A DNA stretch of 13,067 nt, from NCBI GenBank assembly GCA_009919985.1, contig RGAX01000060.1:1-13067 (forward strand), in the 5' to 3' direction. The stretch is from Opitutaceae bacterium. GTDB lineage: Bacteria > Verrucomicrobiota > Verrucomicrobiia > Opitutales > Opitutaceae. A program made the position numbers and the translations under genes. The notes under the pieces are model-generated. The model was not told the DNA's origin, made no database searches, and was given only the letters and a program-made list of their open reading frames with translations. Shown piece by piece: positions 7,113 to 13,067 of the stretch (position 1 is its first letter; every line of letters begins with the position of its first letter).

Positions 7113-8042
7113 TTAGCGATTATTCTGGCGACTGCGCAGACCGTCGGCGACGACAGCGAGCAGGATGATCGCGCCTTGGACGGCTTTTTCCCAATAGGCT
7201 TCGACGTGCAGGTGCGTGAGCGCGGGTGAGACACAGGCGAGTAATAACAACCCTGCGAAGGCGCCCCAGAGGTTTCCGCGTCCGCCAGAGATCGCGACAC
7301 CTCCGACGACAACTGCCGCGATCACTTTCAGCTCGAGGCCGTTGCCCGTGAGCGGCTGGACTTGGGGGGATTGCGCGAGATTCATCATGGCGCCAAGGCC
7401 AGTGAGGGCTCCGATGAAAACAAAAACGAGCAGTGTTACTAACTGCGGCCTGATCCCCGCCAGTCGGGCCGCCTCGGCATCCGTGCCCACCGCGTACAGG
7501 TAGCGGCCTGCTGCGATGTGACGCATCGCCCACGCCAAGGCAACGAGCAACCCCAACGCGGCGCCGACTAGCACGAGCTGGCCGGCGGTTTGACTGAGGC
7601 CGAACCATTGCACGCGATCAGGTAAATTCACAAATTCGCCTTGGCGGATGAGATTAAGGCCCTGACGCAACGTCACCATCGTTGCGAGCGTGACCACGAT
7701 CGAAGGCAAGCGCAGCACGGCGACCAGAAAGCCGTTCAACGCGCCGAACAGCGCGCCGAGTCCGACGCTCGCGGGCAACACGAGTTCCAGCGGCCAACCG
7801 CGCGCTACGAGTAGGCCTGCGCACACGCTGCACACGGAGAAGATCGAGCCGACGGAAATATCGATCTGACGCGTGATAATGACACACGCCATGCCGCAGG
7901 CTACGACTAGGGTCGGCGCTTCGCGGGTAACCAATGACAGGAGCGGCTGCGGCGAAAAAAATGCCGGCGCGAACCACGCGAGCCCGAGCAAAACCGCGAG
8001 CAACGCACCGACGACAGAGAGTTCGCGAAAATAGCGTTTCAT
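7113..8042 (-). CDS. CUT2 sugar ABC transporter permease (first permease, LsrC/RhaP position)
   Basis: This 309-residue inner-membrane protein has about nine or ten hydrophobic segments beginning with LSVVGALLAVLLGLAWFAP. The family motif ITRQIDISVGSIFSVCSVC (about 56-74) and LPSIVVTLATMVTLRQGLN place it in the same permease family as the next gene, and VVVGGVAISGGRGNLWGAF corresponds to the conserved loop before the last spans. The two permeases form the heterodimeric channel. The length is normal for the family. The ATG overlaps the ATPase stop by four bases (ATGA) and the stop is three bases before the next ATG. The Q in RQIDIS, in place of the usual GIDLS glycine, is a common variation in this subfamily. 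Confidence 0.9.
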   Translation of the reverse strand: MKRYFRELSVVGALLAVLLGLAWFAPAFFSPQPLLSLVTREAPTLVVACGMACVIITRQIDISVGSIFSVCSVCAGLLVARGWPLELVLPASVGLGALFGALNGFLVAVLRLPSIVVTLATMVTLRQGLNLIRQGEFVNLPDRVQWFGLSQTAGQLVLVGAALGLLVALAWAMRHIAAGRYLYAVGTDAEAARLAGIRPQLVTLLVFVFIGALTGLGAMMNLAQSPQVQPLTGNGLELKVIAAVVVGGVAISGGRGNLWGAFAGLLLLACVSPALTHLHVEAYWEKAVQGAIILLAVVADGLRSRQNNR

Positions 8043-9532
8043 GCAGCGGTGCCGAGCGCGGCGGCCATGACGGTGTGTGGATCAGACCCGCCGGGCAGGA
8101 TTGTGCTCAGCGTCCCGTGAGCCATCACGCCGATTCGGTCGCTCATGCCAATCACTTCGGGAAGATCACTCGATATAAAGATCACTGCGAGGCCTTCCTG
8201 CGCGAGACGACGGATGATTTTGTGGATTTCACTCTTGGCGCCGATGTCCACGCCCTGCGTGGGTTCGTCGAGAATGAGGAGTTTAGGGCTTGTCGCGAGC
8301 CAGCGGGCGAGGGCGACTTTTTGTTGGTTGCCGCCGGAGAGACTGCCGCCGGGGGCATCGGGACCGGCGCATTTCACGGCGAGGTCTCGGATGTAATCAA
8401 GGGCGAGTGCGCGCTCGGCGCCGAAGCGGAGCCACGTCGTCGGGAATAGCCGCTGATGTACGGCCATCGTGATGTTCTGCGCGATGGGTAACTCTAGGAC
8501 GACGCCATGGCGCCGGCGGTCTTCGGGGACGTAGGCGATGCCGTGCGCGACGGCTTCCTGAGGTGAACGCAAGTGCAGGGTCTCGCCCTTGAGTGTAATT
8601 TGGCCGGAGTCTGCGGGCGTCAGGCCAAAAAGGATACGTGCTAGTTCGGTGCGACCGGCACCGACGAGACCGCCGAGACCGAAGATTTCACCGGCGCGCA
8701 CATTGAAGGAAACGTCGTGCACGCCGCTTGCGGTGCAGCCAACGCCGCAGAGCGAGAGCACCGGTGCGCCCGGAATTGATTCCGCGGGGGGATAAATCTG
8801 CGCCACCTCGCGGCCGACCATGAGTCGGATGAGAGCAGCTTCGTCGATGTCGCCGACGGCGTGGGTGCCGACGCTTTGCCCGTCGCGGAGCACGGTGACG
8901 CGGTCGGCGAGGGCGAAGATTTCCTCGAGGCGGTGTGAAATATAGATGACACCGACACCGTTTTTGCGGAGGTCGTGGACAACAGCGTAGAGGAGGTGCT
9001 GTTCCATTTGGGTGAGCGAAGCTGTGGGTTCGTCCATGATGACGATGCGGGCGCCCGAACCCAGCGCGCAGGCGATCTCGACGAGTTGCTGCTCGGGCAT
9101 TGAAAGGGCGCGGACCTCGGTCTCCGGTGAGATGGCGGCGCCGATGCGGGCTAGAAGAGAGGTGGCGCGGGCGCGCCGGGCGGTCCAATCGACGCGGGCG
9201 TGTGCGGCAGAGGCGTCGAGGCGGAAGGCCAGGTTTTCGGCGACGGTGAGATCGGGGAACAGCGCGGGTTGTTGGTAAATGCAGGCGATGCCGAGCGCGC
9301 GCGCGGTGGCGGGCGTGAGGTTGGCGACGGGTTGGCCGGCTAATGTGATTGTGCCGCCGTCGGGGGCGTGGGCGCCCGTGACGATTTTGATCAGCGTGCT
9401 TTTGCCGGCTCCATTTTCTCCAAGAAGCGCATGGACCTCGCCCGCTCGGAGATCAAAATCAACCCCGCGCAAGGCACGCACGCCGCCGTAATTTTTTACG
9501 AGTTGGCGAAGAGCGAGGAGCGGGGATGACAT
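8039..9532 (-). CDS. CUT2 sugar ABC transporter ATPase with two nucleotide-binding domains
   Basis: This 497-residue cytoplasmic protein is the usual fused double ATPase of ribose/rhamnose/AI-2 type importers. Domain 1 has Walker A GENGAGKST (38-46), signature LSMPEQQ (143-149), Walker B IVIMDEP (163-169) and a switch His200. Domain 2 has the degenerate P-loop GLVGAGRTE (288-296, Arg in place of Lys), signature LSGGNQQKV (398-406) and Walker B LLILDEPTQGVD (418-429). A degenerate second P-loop is normal in this family, so one catalytic site probably does most of the work. It is the first gene of the operon ATPase-permease-permease-binding protein, the same order as lsrACDB. Only 44 bases separate it from the TPR gene upstream, so it may share a transcript with that gene. 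A weak TTGC-N10-GCAA symmetry (9558-9575) lies about 25 bases before its ATG. No Shine-Dalgarno is visible. Confidence 0.92.
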   Translation of the reverse strand: MSSPLLALRQLVKNYGGVRALRGVDFDLRAGEVHALLGENGAGKSTLIKIVTGAHAPDGGTITLAGQPVANLTPATARALGIACIYQQPALFPDLTVAENLAFRLDASAAHARVDWTARRARATSLLARIGAAISPETEVRALSMPEQQLVEIACALGSGARIVIMDEPTASLTQMEQHLLYAVVHDLRKNGVGVIYISHRLEEIFALADRVTVLRDGQSVGTHAVGDIDEAALIRLMVGREVAQIYPPAESIPGAPVLSLCGVGCTASGVHDVSFNVRAGEIFGLGGLVGAGRTELARILFGLTPADSGQITLKGETLHLRSPQEAVAHGIAYVPEDRRRHGVVLELPIAQNITMAVHQRLFPTTWLRFGAERALALDYIRDLAVKCAGPDAPGGSLSGGNQQKVALARWLATSPKLLILDEPTQGVDIGAKSEIHKIIRRLAQEGLAVIFISSDLPEVIGMSDRIGVMAHGTLSTILPGGSDPHTVMAAALGTAA

Positions 9533-9576
9533 GCGGGGCGGGGTAAAGCAGGCGAGGTTGCTAAGTTCGCTGCAAT

Positions 9577-10074
9577 TTAGCCAGCCGAAGGACAGTCCGA
9601 ACTTGAGTTTCCGGCGGTGCGCAGCGCAGTGAGGTCGGGGTCGGTCTGGGCGGCGATTTTGAAGTGCGGTTCGAGGGCGATGGCCGCGTCGACGCGGCGG
9701 CGGGCTTCGGCGAGGTCACCGCGTTGGCAGGCGTAGCAGCCTAGATTAAATTGGATCGTGGGCTCCCGCGGGTGGCGCAGTTCGGCTTCGCGGAGGATCA
9801 CCTCGGCTGCGTGCAGGGATTCGGCGCGGCGCGTCGCGTAGGCGAAGGTGATCCACGCGTCGGCGTTGGCCGGTTGGCGACGGGTGAGTTCGCCAGCGGT
9901 GACGCGGAGCTCAATCCAGCGAGATTGCGCGCGGAAAATTTCCATGCGCAAAGTGAGGGCTTCGTCGCTATCGATCGACTCGGGTGGAAGTTGGGCGAGC
10001 TCGGCGGCCGCTTCCTTAAGCAGGCCGAGCTCGATGTAACCGCGGGCGTGGGAAAGCAGCCAACGCGGTTGCAT
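9577..10074 (-). CDS. Small TPR-repeat protein
   Basis: The product is 165 residues from the ATG at 10074. The frame stays open to 10164, but the extra 30 residues overlap the end of ychJ and are of low complexity, so I reject them. The protein opens MQPRWLLSHARGYIELGLLKEAAAEL, a helix pair typical of a tetratricopeptide repeat, and has further repeat-like pairs at DAWITFAYATRRAESLHAAEVILREAE and TIQFNLGCYACQRGDLAEARRRVDAAI. There are about three to four repeats and no signal peptide, so it is probably a cytoplasmic protein-interaction scaffold; the partner is unknown. The sequence resembles small TPR proteins I associate with Opitutaceae. It begins 25 bases after ychJ and ends 44 bases before the transporter ATPase, all on the minus strand. 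Confidence 0.8.
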   Translation of the reverse strand: MQPRWLLSHARGYIELGLLKEAAAELAQLPPESIDSDEALTLRMEIFRAQSRWIELRVTAGELTRRQPANADAWITFAYATRRAESLHAAEVILREAELRHPREPTIQFNLGCYACQRGDLAEARRRVDAAIALEPHFKIAAQTDPDLTALRTAGNSSSDCPSAG

Positions 10075-10099
10075 GTTACGAAAAAAACAGCGACGCAGT

Positions 10100-10624
10100 T
10101 TAGGCAGCCTTAGAGATGCAGCAGTGTTTGTATTTGCGGCCGCTGCCGCATGAGCAGAGGTCATTGCGGCCGGGTTTGACGGCGGCTTTTGCGGGCGCGG
10201 GGCCGGTGCGCACGGGGCGGGTGTAGATCCAACCGGTCGCGGGGTGCCGGCGGAATTCGGCTTTTTCTTGGAGGACGTACTCGTTGTTGGCGTCGACGTA
10301 GTAAGCGGAGAACTCGACGTAGGAGAGGTCGGGTTGGGCGTTGGGCTCGTGGGCGTGGACTTCTAGGCGCGTCCAGCCGATGGCGGGTTCATCGGGCAAC
10401 TCAACGTAGGCTTCGCTGGCGGTGCCGGCGTAGGAGCGGTGGAGATGCGCGTAGTCGCGGGCGACGTGCGCGGTGAAACGCGAGCGCATGAGCTCTTCAG
10501 CGGTGGCGGCGGGGCGCACGGCTTTGAGGACCGGCTCACAGCAAAGATCGTAGGATTTGCCGCTGCCACAGGAGCAGGGTTGTCCACGTTGCGGGGCCGG
10601 CAGGGCGGCGGGAAGTTTCGACAT
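10100..10624 (-). CDS. ychJ: YchJ-family protein with two SEC-C zinc motifs
   Basis: The product is 174 residues from the ATG at 10624. An upstream extension to 10753 is Arg/Thr-rich and would run through a hairpin, so the shorter form is chosen; E. coli YchJ is about 152 residues. Each end carries a CxC-x8-CC motif: CSCGSGKSYDLCC (17-29) and CSCGSGRKYKHCC (157-169), the SEC-C metal-binding motif first seen in SecA. Between them, residues about 41-140 match the YchJ NTF2-like domain, starting TAEELMRSRFTAHVARDYAHL and continuing through GWTRLEVHAHE, YVEFSAYYV and FRRHPATGWIY. The biochemical role of the family is unknown; zinc binding is well supported by the motif. It is probably the first gene of the run ychJ-TPR-transporter. 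No Shine-Dalgarno precedes the ATG. Confidence 0.88.
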   Translation of the reverse strand: MSKLPAALPAPQRGQPCSCGSGKSYDLCCEPVLKAVRPAATAEELMRSRFTAHVARDYAHLHRSYAGTASEAYVELPDEPAIGWTRLEVHAHEPNAQPDLSYVEFSAYYVDANNEYVLQEKAEFRRHPATGWIYTRPVRTGPAPAKAAVKPGRNDLCSCGSGRKYKHCCISKAA

Positions 10625-10940
10625 GGAGTCAGTCGTAGTCGCGCGGCCATGGCTGATGCGAGCCTGAAGCGCCGAGGCGCTTAGGCGGCGCGGGTGCGAT
10701 TCGGATGGGAGTGGGCGGCGAGTGGGGCGAGTTCCGGCGTGAGTTGGGGACACAGACTCATGAGCAGGAAGTCATGGGGCGGAGCAGTGATGGGCTGCGT
10801 GGGTGCGCTTTTGGGCGTAGTGCTGAAGCCGAGGATAGGGCTGAGCAAGGTGCGTGGCGTGGTGGTCGGTCGAGTTTGCATCGGGATGGCGTGTTTTTGG
10901 TTTTTTGGAAAACCCGCCCGAGGCCGCACCGTGGGGGCCA
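10625..10940. other. Region without a convincing gene, upstream of ychJ
   Basis: About 316 bases separate the terminator from ychJ. Frames exist on both strands: a 66-codon minus frame at 10681-10878, rich in Pro and Thr, and a plus frame through 10694-11017 with a hydrophobic middle. Neither resembles a known protein, has a recognisable start signal or is clearly coding. The strong hairpin at 10662-10686 is the only structure I can support here. Confidence 0.5.
10662..10686 (-). other. Stem-loop in the ychJ 5' region
   Basis: GCCT(G)AAGCGCC pairs with GGCGCTTAGGC over eleven base pairs with one bulged base and a two-base GA between the arms. No T run follows on either strand, so it is not an intrinsic terminator. 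It ends 38 bases before the ychJ start codon on the minus strand and would lie in that gene's leader if transcription starts further upstream. Confidence 0.45.
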
Positions 10941-10974
10941 ATAAAAAGCCCCTCCGGTTTGGCACCGGAGGGGC
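10941..10974 (-). terminator. Strong intrinsic terminator on the minus strand
   Basis: Read on the minus strand, GCCCCTCCGGT (10974-10964), a five-base loop GCCAA and ACCGGAGGGGC (10958-10948) form a perfect 11-base stem followed immediately by TTTTTAT (10947-10941). The plus-strand side has no T run. It therefore ends transcripts coming from higher coordinates on the minus strand, where the only candidate is the valine-rich small frame that stops at 10992. It does not lie behind a normal gene, which suggests an attenuator or the end of a small RNA. Confidence 0.85.
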
Positions 10975-10991
10975 GAAAGTCGTTAGACGAA

Positions 10992-11099
10992 TCAGGCCCC
11001 CCGCGGCGCGCGGCTAATGGATACGGATACGACGGAGGCTACGACCACGGAAACGTGGGCGAGCGGGGAGGCGTTAATCGTCGTACCGGAGAGGCTCAT
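10992..11099 (-). CDS. Candidate valine-rich leader peptide (35 codons)
   Basis: A 35-residue frame runs from an ATG at 11099-11097 to a TGA at 10994-10992, ending 17 bases before the terminator stem. Residues 16-28 read VSVVVASVVSVSI: seven valines and one isoleucine in thirteen residues, using all four Val codons. This is the composition of ilv-type leader peptides such as E. coli IvbL, whose control run is also mostly valine. Such peptides are sensors: ribosomes stall on the control codons when charged tRNA is short. The frame is the end of a longer open stretch (to 11324), so openness alone proves little; the support comes from the Val run, the distance to the terminator and the pairing segments. 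There is no Shine-Dalgarno, and no ilv gene lies downstream. Confidence 0.4.
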   Translation of the reverse strand: MSLSGTTINASPLAHVSVVVASVVSVSISRAPRGA

Positions 11100-11134
11100 G
11101 AAGAATGATGTACTCAGGTCTAAGCGCGGGGCCG

Positions 11135-11154
11135 TGTCAAGCCCGGGGCTGACA
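11135..11154. repeat. Imperfect 20-base palindrome with a -35-like element
   Basis: TGTCAagCCCGGGgcTGACA is symmetric except at four inner positions. Its left end read on the minus strand is TTGACA (11140-11135), a consensus -35 box pointing toward the leader frame, but no good -10 follows at normal spacing. It could be an operator, part of a minus-strand promoter, or chance in G+C-rich DNA. Confidence 0.25.
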
Positions 11155-11218
11155 GGGGAGCTTTCCGCGCGCGCGAGCCCTGAGGAGGTGGCGCGTGAAT
11201 TTGTCACGGGTGCGCCGC

Positions 11219-11248
11219 TTGACAGCGGGGGAAGCGGACGACTATTCC
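11219..11248 (+). promoter_or_regulatory. Candidate sigma-70 type promoter for the HNH endonuclease gene
   Basis: TTGACA (11219-11224), an 18-base spacer and TATTCC (11243-11248) fit a housekeeping promoter, perfect at -35 and 3/6 at -10. The ATG at 11260 is only 11 bases after the -10 box, so the transcript would be leaderless or nearly so. This agrees with the lack of a Shine-Dalgarno and supports the shorter start of the gene. Confidence 0.4.
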
Positions 11249-11259
11249 ACTCATCCCGT

Positions 11260-11880
11260 ATGGACGTTGCTCTCGACCAACCGGTGCTGGTGCTAAATCG
11301 CCTCTGGCAGGCGGTCAACGTCATCGGCGCTCGACGAGCTTTTGCGCTGTTGGCCCGCGGGCACGCACATGTGGTGCATCATCACGATGATGATTTTCGG
11401 ATGTTTTCGATGATGGATTGGATCGATTTCTCCGCGAGCAATCCGCCAGTCGAGGCCGTGGAAACGGTTCACACGCCGACCCGCACGATCCGTTTACCGC
11501 GGGTGATTTTACTCACTTTTTTCGACAAGTTGCCGTGCAAGGAACTGAAGCTGACGCGCGGCAACGTCTTCGATCGCGACAAGAACACCTGTCAGTATTG
11601 CTCGCGGGTGTTGCCGCGTGAGCAGCTCAATCTTGATCACGTGATTCCTCGTGATGCGGGCGGCAAGACGACGTGGGAAAATATCGTGTGTTCGTGCATC
11701 AAGTGCAATTCACGGAAGGCCAATCGACTGCCCCATGACGCTCATATGCGCCTCATTCGCAAACCCGTGCGTCCGAAGTGGCGCCCCGTGATTTCTCTCG
11801 TGCTAGGTAACCAAAGCCAGCACGCCGCTTGGAAGGACTTCCTCGACGTCGCTTACTGGAACGTCGAGCTGGAAGAGTAA
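11260..11880 (+). CDS. HNH endonuclease family protein
   Basis: The product is 206 residues from the ATG at 11260. The frame is open back to 11017, but the N-terminal 81 residues of that version have no family features, while proteins of this type begin close to PVLVLNRLWQAVNV, which is residue 8 here. The catalytic domain is at the C-terminal half: NVFDRDKNTCQYC (102-114, with Cys111 and Cys114), LDHVIPRDAGGKTTWENIV (125-143, with Asp126-His127 and Asn141) and CIKCNSRKANR (146-156, with Cys146 and Cys149). The two CxxC pairs bind the structural zinc of HNH domains, and His127 should be the general base for DNA cleavage. These stand-alone HNH genes are common in PVC bacteria and cyanobacteria; their biological role is not established. 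No partner methylase or helicase is next to it. It converges with the histidine kinase, leaving 33 bases that hold short G+C-rich inverted repeats but no clear terminator. Confidence 0.88.
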   Translation: MDVALDQPVLVLNRLWQAVNVIGARRAFALLARGHAHVVHHHDDDFRMFSMMDWIDFSASNPPVEAVETVHTPTRTIRLPRVILLTFFDKLPCKELKLTRGNVFDRDKNTCQYCSRVLPREQLNLDHVIPRDAGGKTTWENIVCSCIKCNSRKANRLPHDAHMRLIRKPVRPKWRPVISLVLGNQSQHAAWKDFLDVAYWNVELEE

Positions 11881-11913
11881 GTTCCGCGCGCTGGTCGCGG
11901 CGGACGCGCTCCA

Positions 11914-13067
11914 TCAGGCCGTTAACAACGGCAAGGTGAGTCGCATCGTGGTGCCCTGCGGTCCGGTGGCCGCCAAAGTGAGTTCACCTTGGTGGTCCTT
12001 CATGATGCGCTGGGCAATGGCGAGGCCAAGGCCGGTGCCGTCGGCGCGGCCCGAGAGAAATGATTCAAACATTCGCGGTTGAATGGCGGCAGGGATACCG
12101 CTGCCGGTGTCCGTAAGCTCGAGTTGCAATCGCGGGCCCGCCACCGAATGGCGAAGGGTGAGGTGGCCACCTTGGGGCATCGCTTGCACGGCATTGAGTA
12201 CGAGATTGAGCAGCACCTGCTGCAACTGGCCTTTGTGGCCGTTGAGGTATAAGGCGCGGTCCGGGTTCGGGTAATGCCATTGCACATTGGCCTGCGCGAG
12301 TTTGGCGCGGAGGAGCACGAGGGTATCATCGAGAATTTCGCTGAGCGCCCAGCGGGCGTGGAGGGCCGAGGAGGCGCGGCCGAAGGAGAGCACGCGCGTG
12401 ACGATGGTTTCGAGCTGAGTGATTTTATCCGTGATCACTTCGAGGTCGCGACGGCGAGGGTCGGCGGGGTCGAAATCAAGCCCCAGGGTGCCGTGGAGCA
12501 GTTTAATCACGGTGAGAGGATTGCGAATCTCGTGGGCAATTTCAGCGGCGAGCAGGCCGAGCGTGGTCAGGGTTTCATTTTTCCGCAGGACTTCTTCGGT
12601 GTGAAAGATGCGCGCGTAGAGGCGGGCGTTTTGTAGAGCGACGGCGGCGAAACTGGCGAGGGCGGTGGCGAGGCGCTTTTCGTCGTCATTAAAACGATGA
12701 GCTTGATCGTAAAAAATAGTGAGTACGCCGGTGGGTAAGCCATCCAGCATGAGGGGGGCGGCTAAGGCGGAGCAGAGTGTGCGATCGCGGGGGAGATCGC
12801 CGGCTTCGCTGTAACCAGGACCATCAATATTTTGAAATTCCATGACCTTGCCGGAGCGAATGACGGCGGCGAGTAACGCGAGATCAACGGATACGGTGGC
12901 GGGGGGCAGCGTAAGGCGCGCGGCGGCCAAATCGCCGGTGGCCGACCACGCATGCAGGCGCAGTTCGCGCCGCGTGGCATCGTAATCGTGAAGCAGGCAG
13001 AGGCGGGCGTTGAAAAGCGAGCGACCGCTTTGGGTGAGGGTCGCGAGGAGTTCTGCGGGGGCGAGTT
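11914..13067 (-). CDS. GAF-domain sensor histidine kinase, C-terminal part (5' end beyond window)
   Basis: The frame is open from the window edge to a TGA at 11916-11914, giving 384 visible residues. TTG and other starts inside it are not the true start, because the upstream residues continue the same domain. Residues about 1-155 are a GAF sensor domain, from LAPAELLATLTQSGRSLFNA through CSALAAPLMLDGLPTGVLTI to FAAVALQNARLY. A short linker leads to the HisKA dimerisation helix with the H-box EIAHEIRNPLTVIKLL, the phosphorylated residue being His178 (codon 12534-12532). The ATPase domain shows the N-box LLNLVLNAVQAMP (Asn291), DTGSGIP (from Asp319), the F-box region MFESF and GTGLGLAIA (343-351). 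This layout is like NtrB-type kinases. There is no membrane span in the visible part. No response regulator is in the window, so signal and target are unknown. Confidence 0.92.
   Translation of the reverse strand, partial: LAPAELLATLTQSGRSLFNARLCLLHDYDATRRELRLHAWSATGDLAAARLTLPPATVSVDLALLAAVIRSGKVMEFQNIDGPGYSEAGDLPRDRTLCSALAAPLMLDGLPTGVLTIFYDQAHRFNDDEKRLATALASFAAVALQNARLYARIFHTEEVLRKNETLTTLGLLAAEIAHEIRNPLTVIKLLHGTLGLDFDPADPRRRDLEVITDKITQLETIVTRVLSFGRASSALHARWALSEILDDTLVLLRAKLAQANVQWHYPNPDRALYLNGHKGQLQQVLLNLVLNAVQAMPQGGHLTLRHSVAGPRLQLELTDTGSGIPAAIQPRMFESFLSGRADGTGLGLAIAQRIMKDHQGELTLAATGPQGTTMRLTLPLLTA

Larger units (their letters stand above)
10941..11099 (-). promoter_or_regulatory. Candidate branched-chain amino acid transcription attenuator
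   Basis: On the minus strand four segments can pair alternately. Segment 1 is CTCCCCGC (11070-11063, leader codons 10-13). Segment 2 is GCGGGGGGC (11004-10996, the last leader codons). Segment 3 is GCCCCTCCGGT (10974-10964) and segment 4 is ACCGGAGGGGC (10958-10948). 1:2 gives eight pairs, 2:3 seven pairs and 3:4 eleven pairs, each of the first two with one G-U. The Val codons lie between segments 1 and 2. A ribosome stalled there would free segment 2 to sequester segment 3 (read-through); a ribosome reaching the stop codon would cover segment 2 and allow 3:4 (termination). The first downstream gene is ychJ, about 315 bases away, which is far for such a device. Confidence 0.4.

Noticed and set aside
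5038..9532. Calling the transporter an AI-2 (Lsr) system
   Set aside because: The order fits, but three of the six AI-2 contact positions I recall are changed, and no lsrK, lsrF or lsrG neighbour is present.
9558..9575. TTGC-N10-GCAA as a LacI-type operator before the transporter ATPase
   Set aside because: Only the outer four bases and one or two inner ones are symmetric; this is easily chance.
10075..10164. Upstream extension of the TPR protein
   Set aside because: It overlaps the end of ychJ and consists mostly of Ala, Asn and Thr; the ATG at 10074 begins the helical domain.
10625..10753. Upstream extension of the YchJ-family protein
   Set aside because: It has no match to the family, runs through a strong hairpin, and the shorter start gives a normal length.
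10681..10965. Minus-strand 94-codon frame after the terminator
   Set aside because: It would start with a GTG inside the terminator stem. Its Pro/Thr-rich sequence resembles no known protein. A 66-codon internal version is possible but unsupported.
11017..11259. N-terminal extension of the HNH endonuclease (81 residues)
   Set aside because: The family begins near the PVLVLNR block, a plausible promoter lies at 11219-11248, and the extension has low-complexity composition.
11881..11913. Bidirectional terminator between the HNH gene and the histidine kinase
   Set aside because: Short G+C-rich inverted repeats such as CCGCG-N7-CGCGG occur, but there is no T run on either strand.
1..13067. tRNA or rRNA genes, CRISPR arrays, insertion sequences, attachment sites
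   Set aside because: I saw no cloverleaf-like sequence, no regularly spaced repeats, no transposase or integrase frame, and no paired terminal repeats.

Overview
The window looks like a chromosomal segment of a Verrucomicrobiota bacterium, probably of the Opitutaceae kind. The evidence is a PVC-type dehydrogenase of the sort found in Planctomycetes and Verrucomicrobia, G+C-rich coding sequence, a TPR gene that resembles proteins I associate with Opitutaceae, and gene starts without Shine-Dalgarno sequences. The assignment is inferred from protein style only; there is no rRNA or other marker gene here.

Left part (1-4159): pectin breakdown. A truncated exported PVC-type dehydrogenase (1-856, minus) lies downstream of a tandem two-domain rhamnogalacturonan acetylesterase (957-2630, minus). 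Across a 179-base divergent promoter region is an exported oligogalacturonate lyase-like protein of the PL22 type (2810-4159, plus). The esterase would strip acetyl groups from rhamnogalacturonan, and the lyase would cleave the resulting short uronides in the periplasm.

Middle (4175-9532, minus): a tightly packed CUT2 sugar ABC transporter operon (ATPase, two permeases, periplasmic binding protein). Its junctions are 4-base ATGA overlaps or a 3-base gap. It is followed, after a stem-loop, by an exported protein of unknown function. The gene order is that of lsrACDB, but the binding protein lacks several AI-2 contact residues and resembles RhaS. With the pectin genes beside it, rhamnose or a rhamnose-containing sugar is the best guess for the substrate.

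Right part (9577-13067): a small TPR protein and a YchJ-family protein with two SEC-C zinc motifs lie directly upstream of the transporter on the same strand and could share its transcript. Between ychJ and a plus-strand HNH endonuclease (11260-11880) is a 635-base gap. It holds a minus-strand perfect-stem intrinsic terminator preceded by a 35-codon valine-rich reading frame. The segments can pair 1:2, 2:3 and 3:4, as in a classical branched-chain amino acid attenuator, but no ilv gene follows. This is the most unexpected structure in the window. The right edge carries the C-terminal 384 residues of a GAF-domain histidine kinase (minus). No tRNA, rRNA, CRISPR array, insertion sequence or phage gene was seen.
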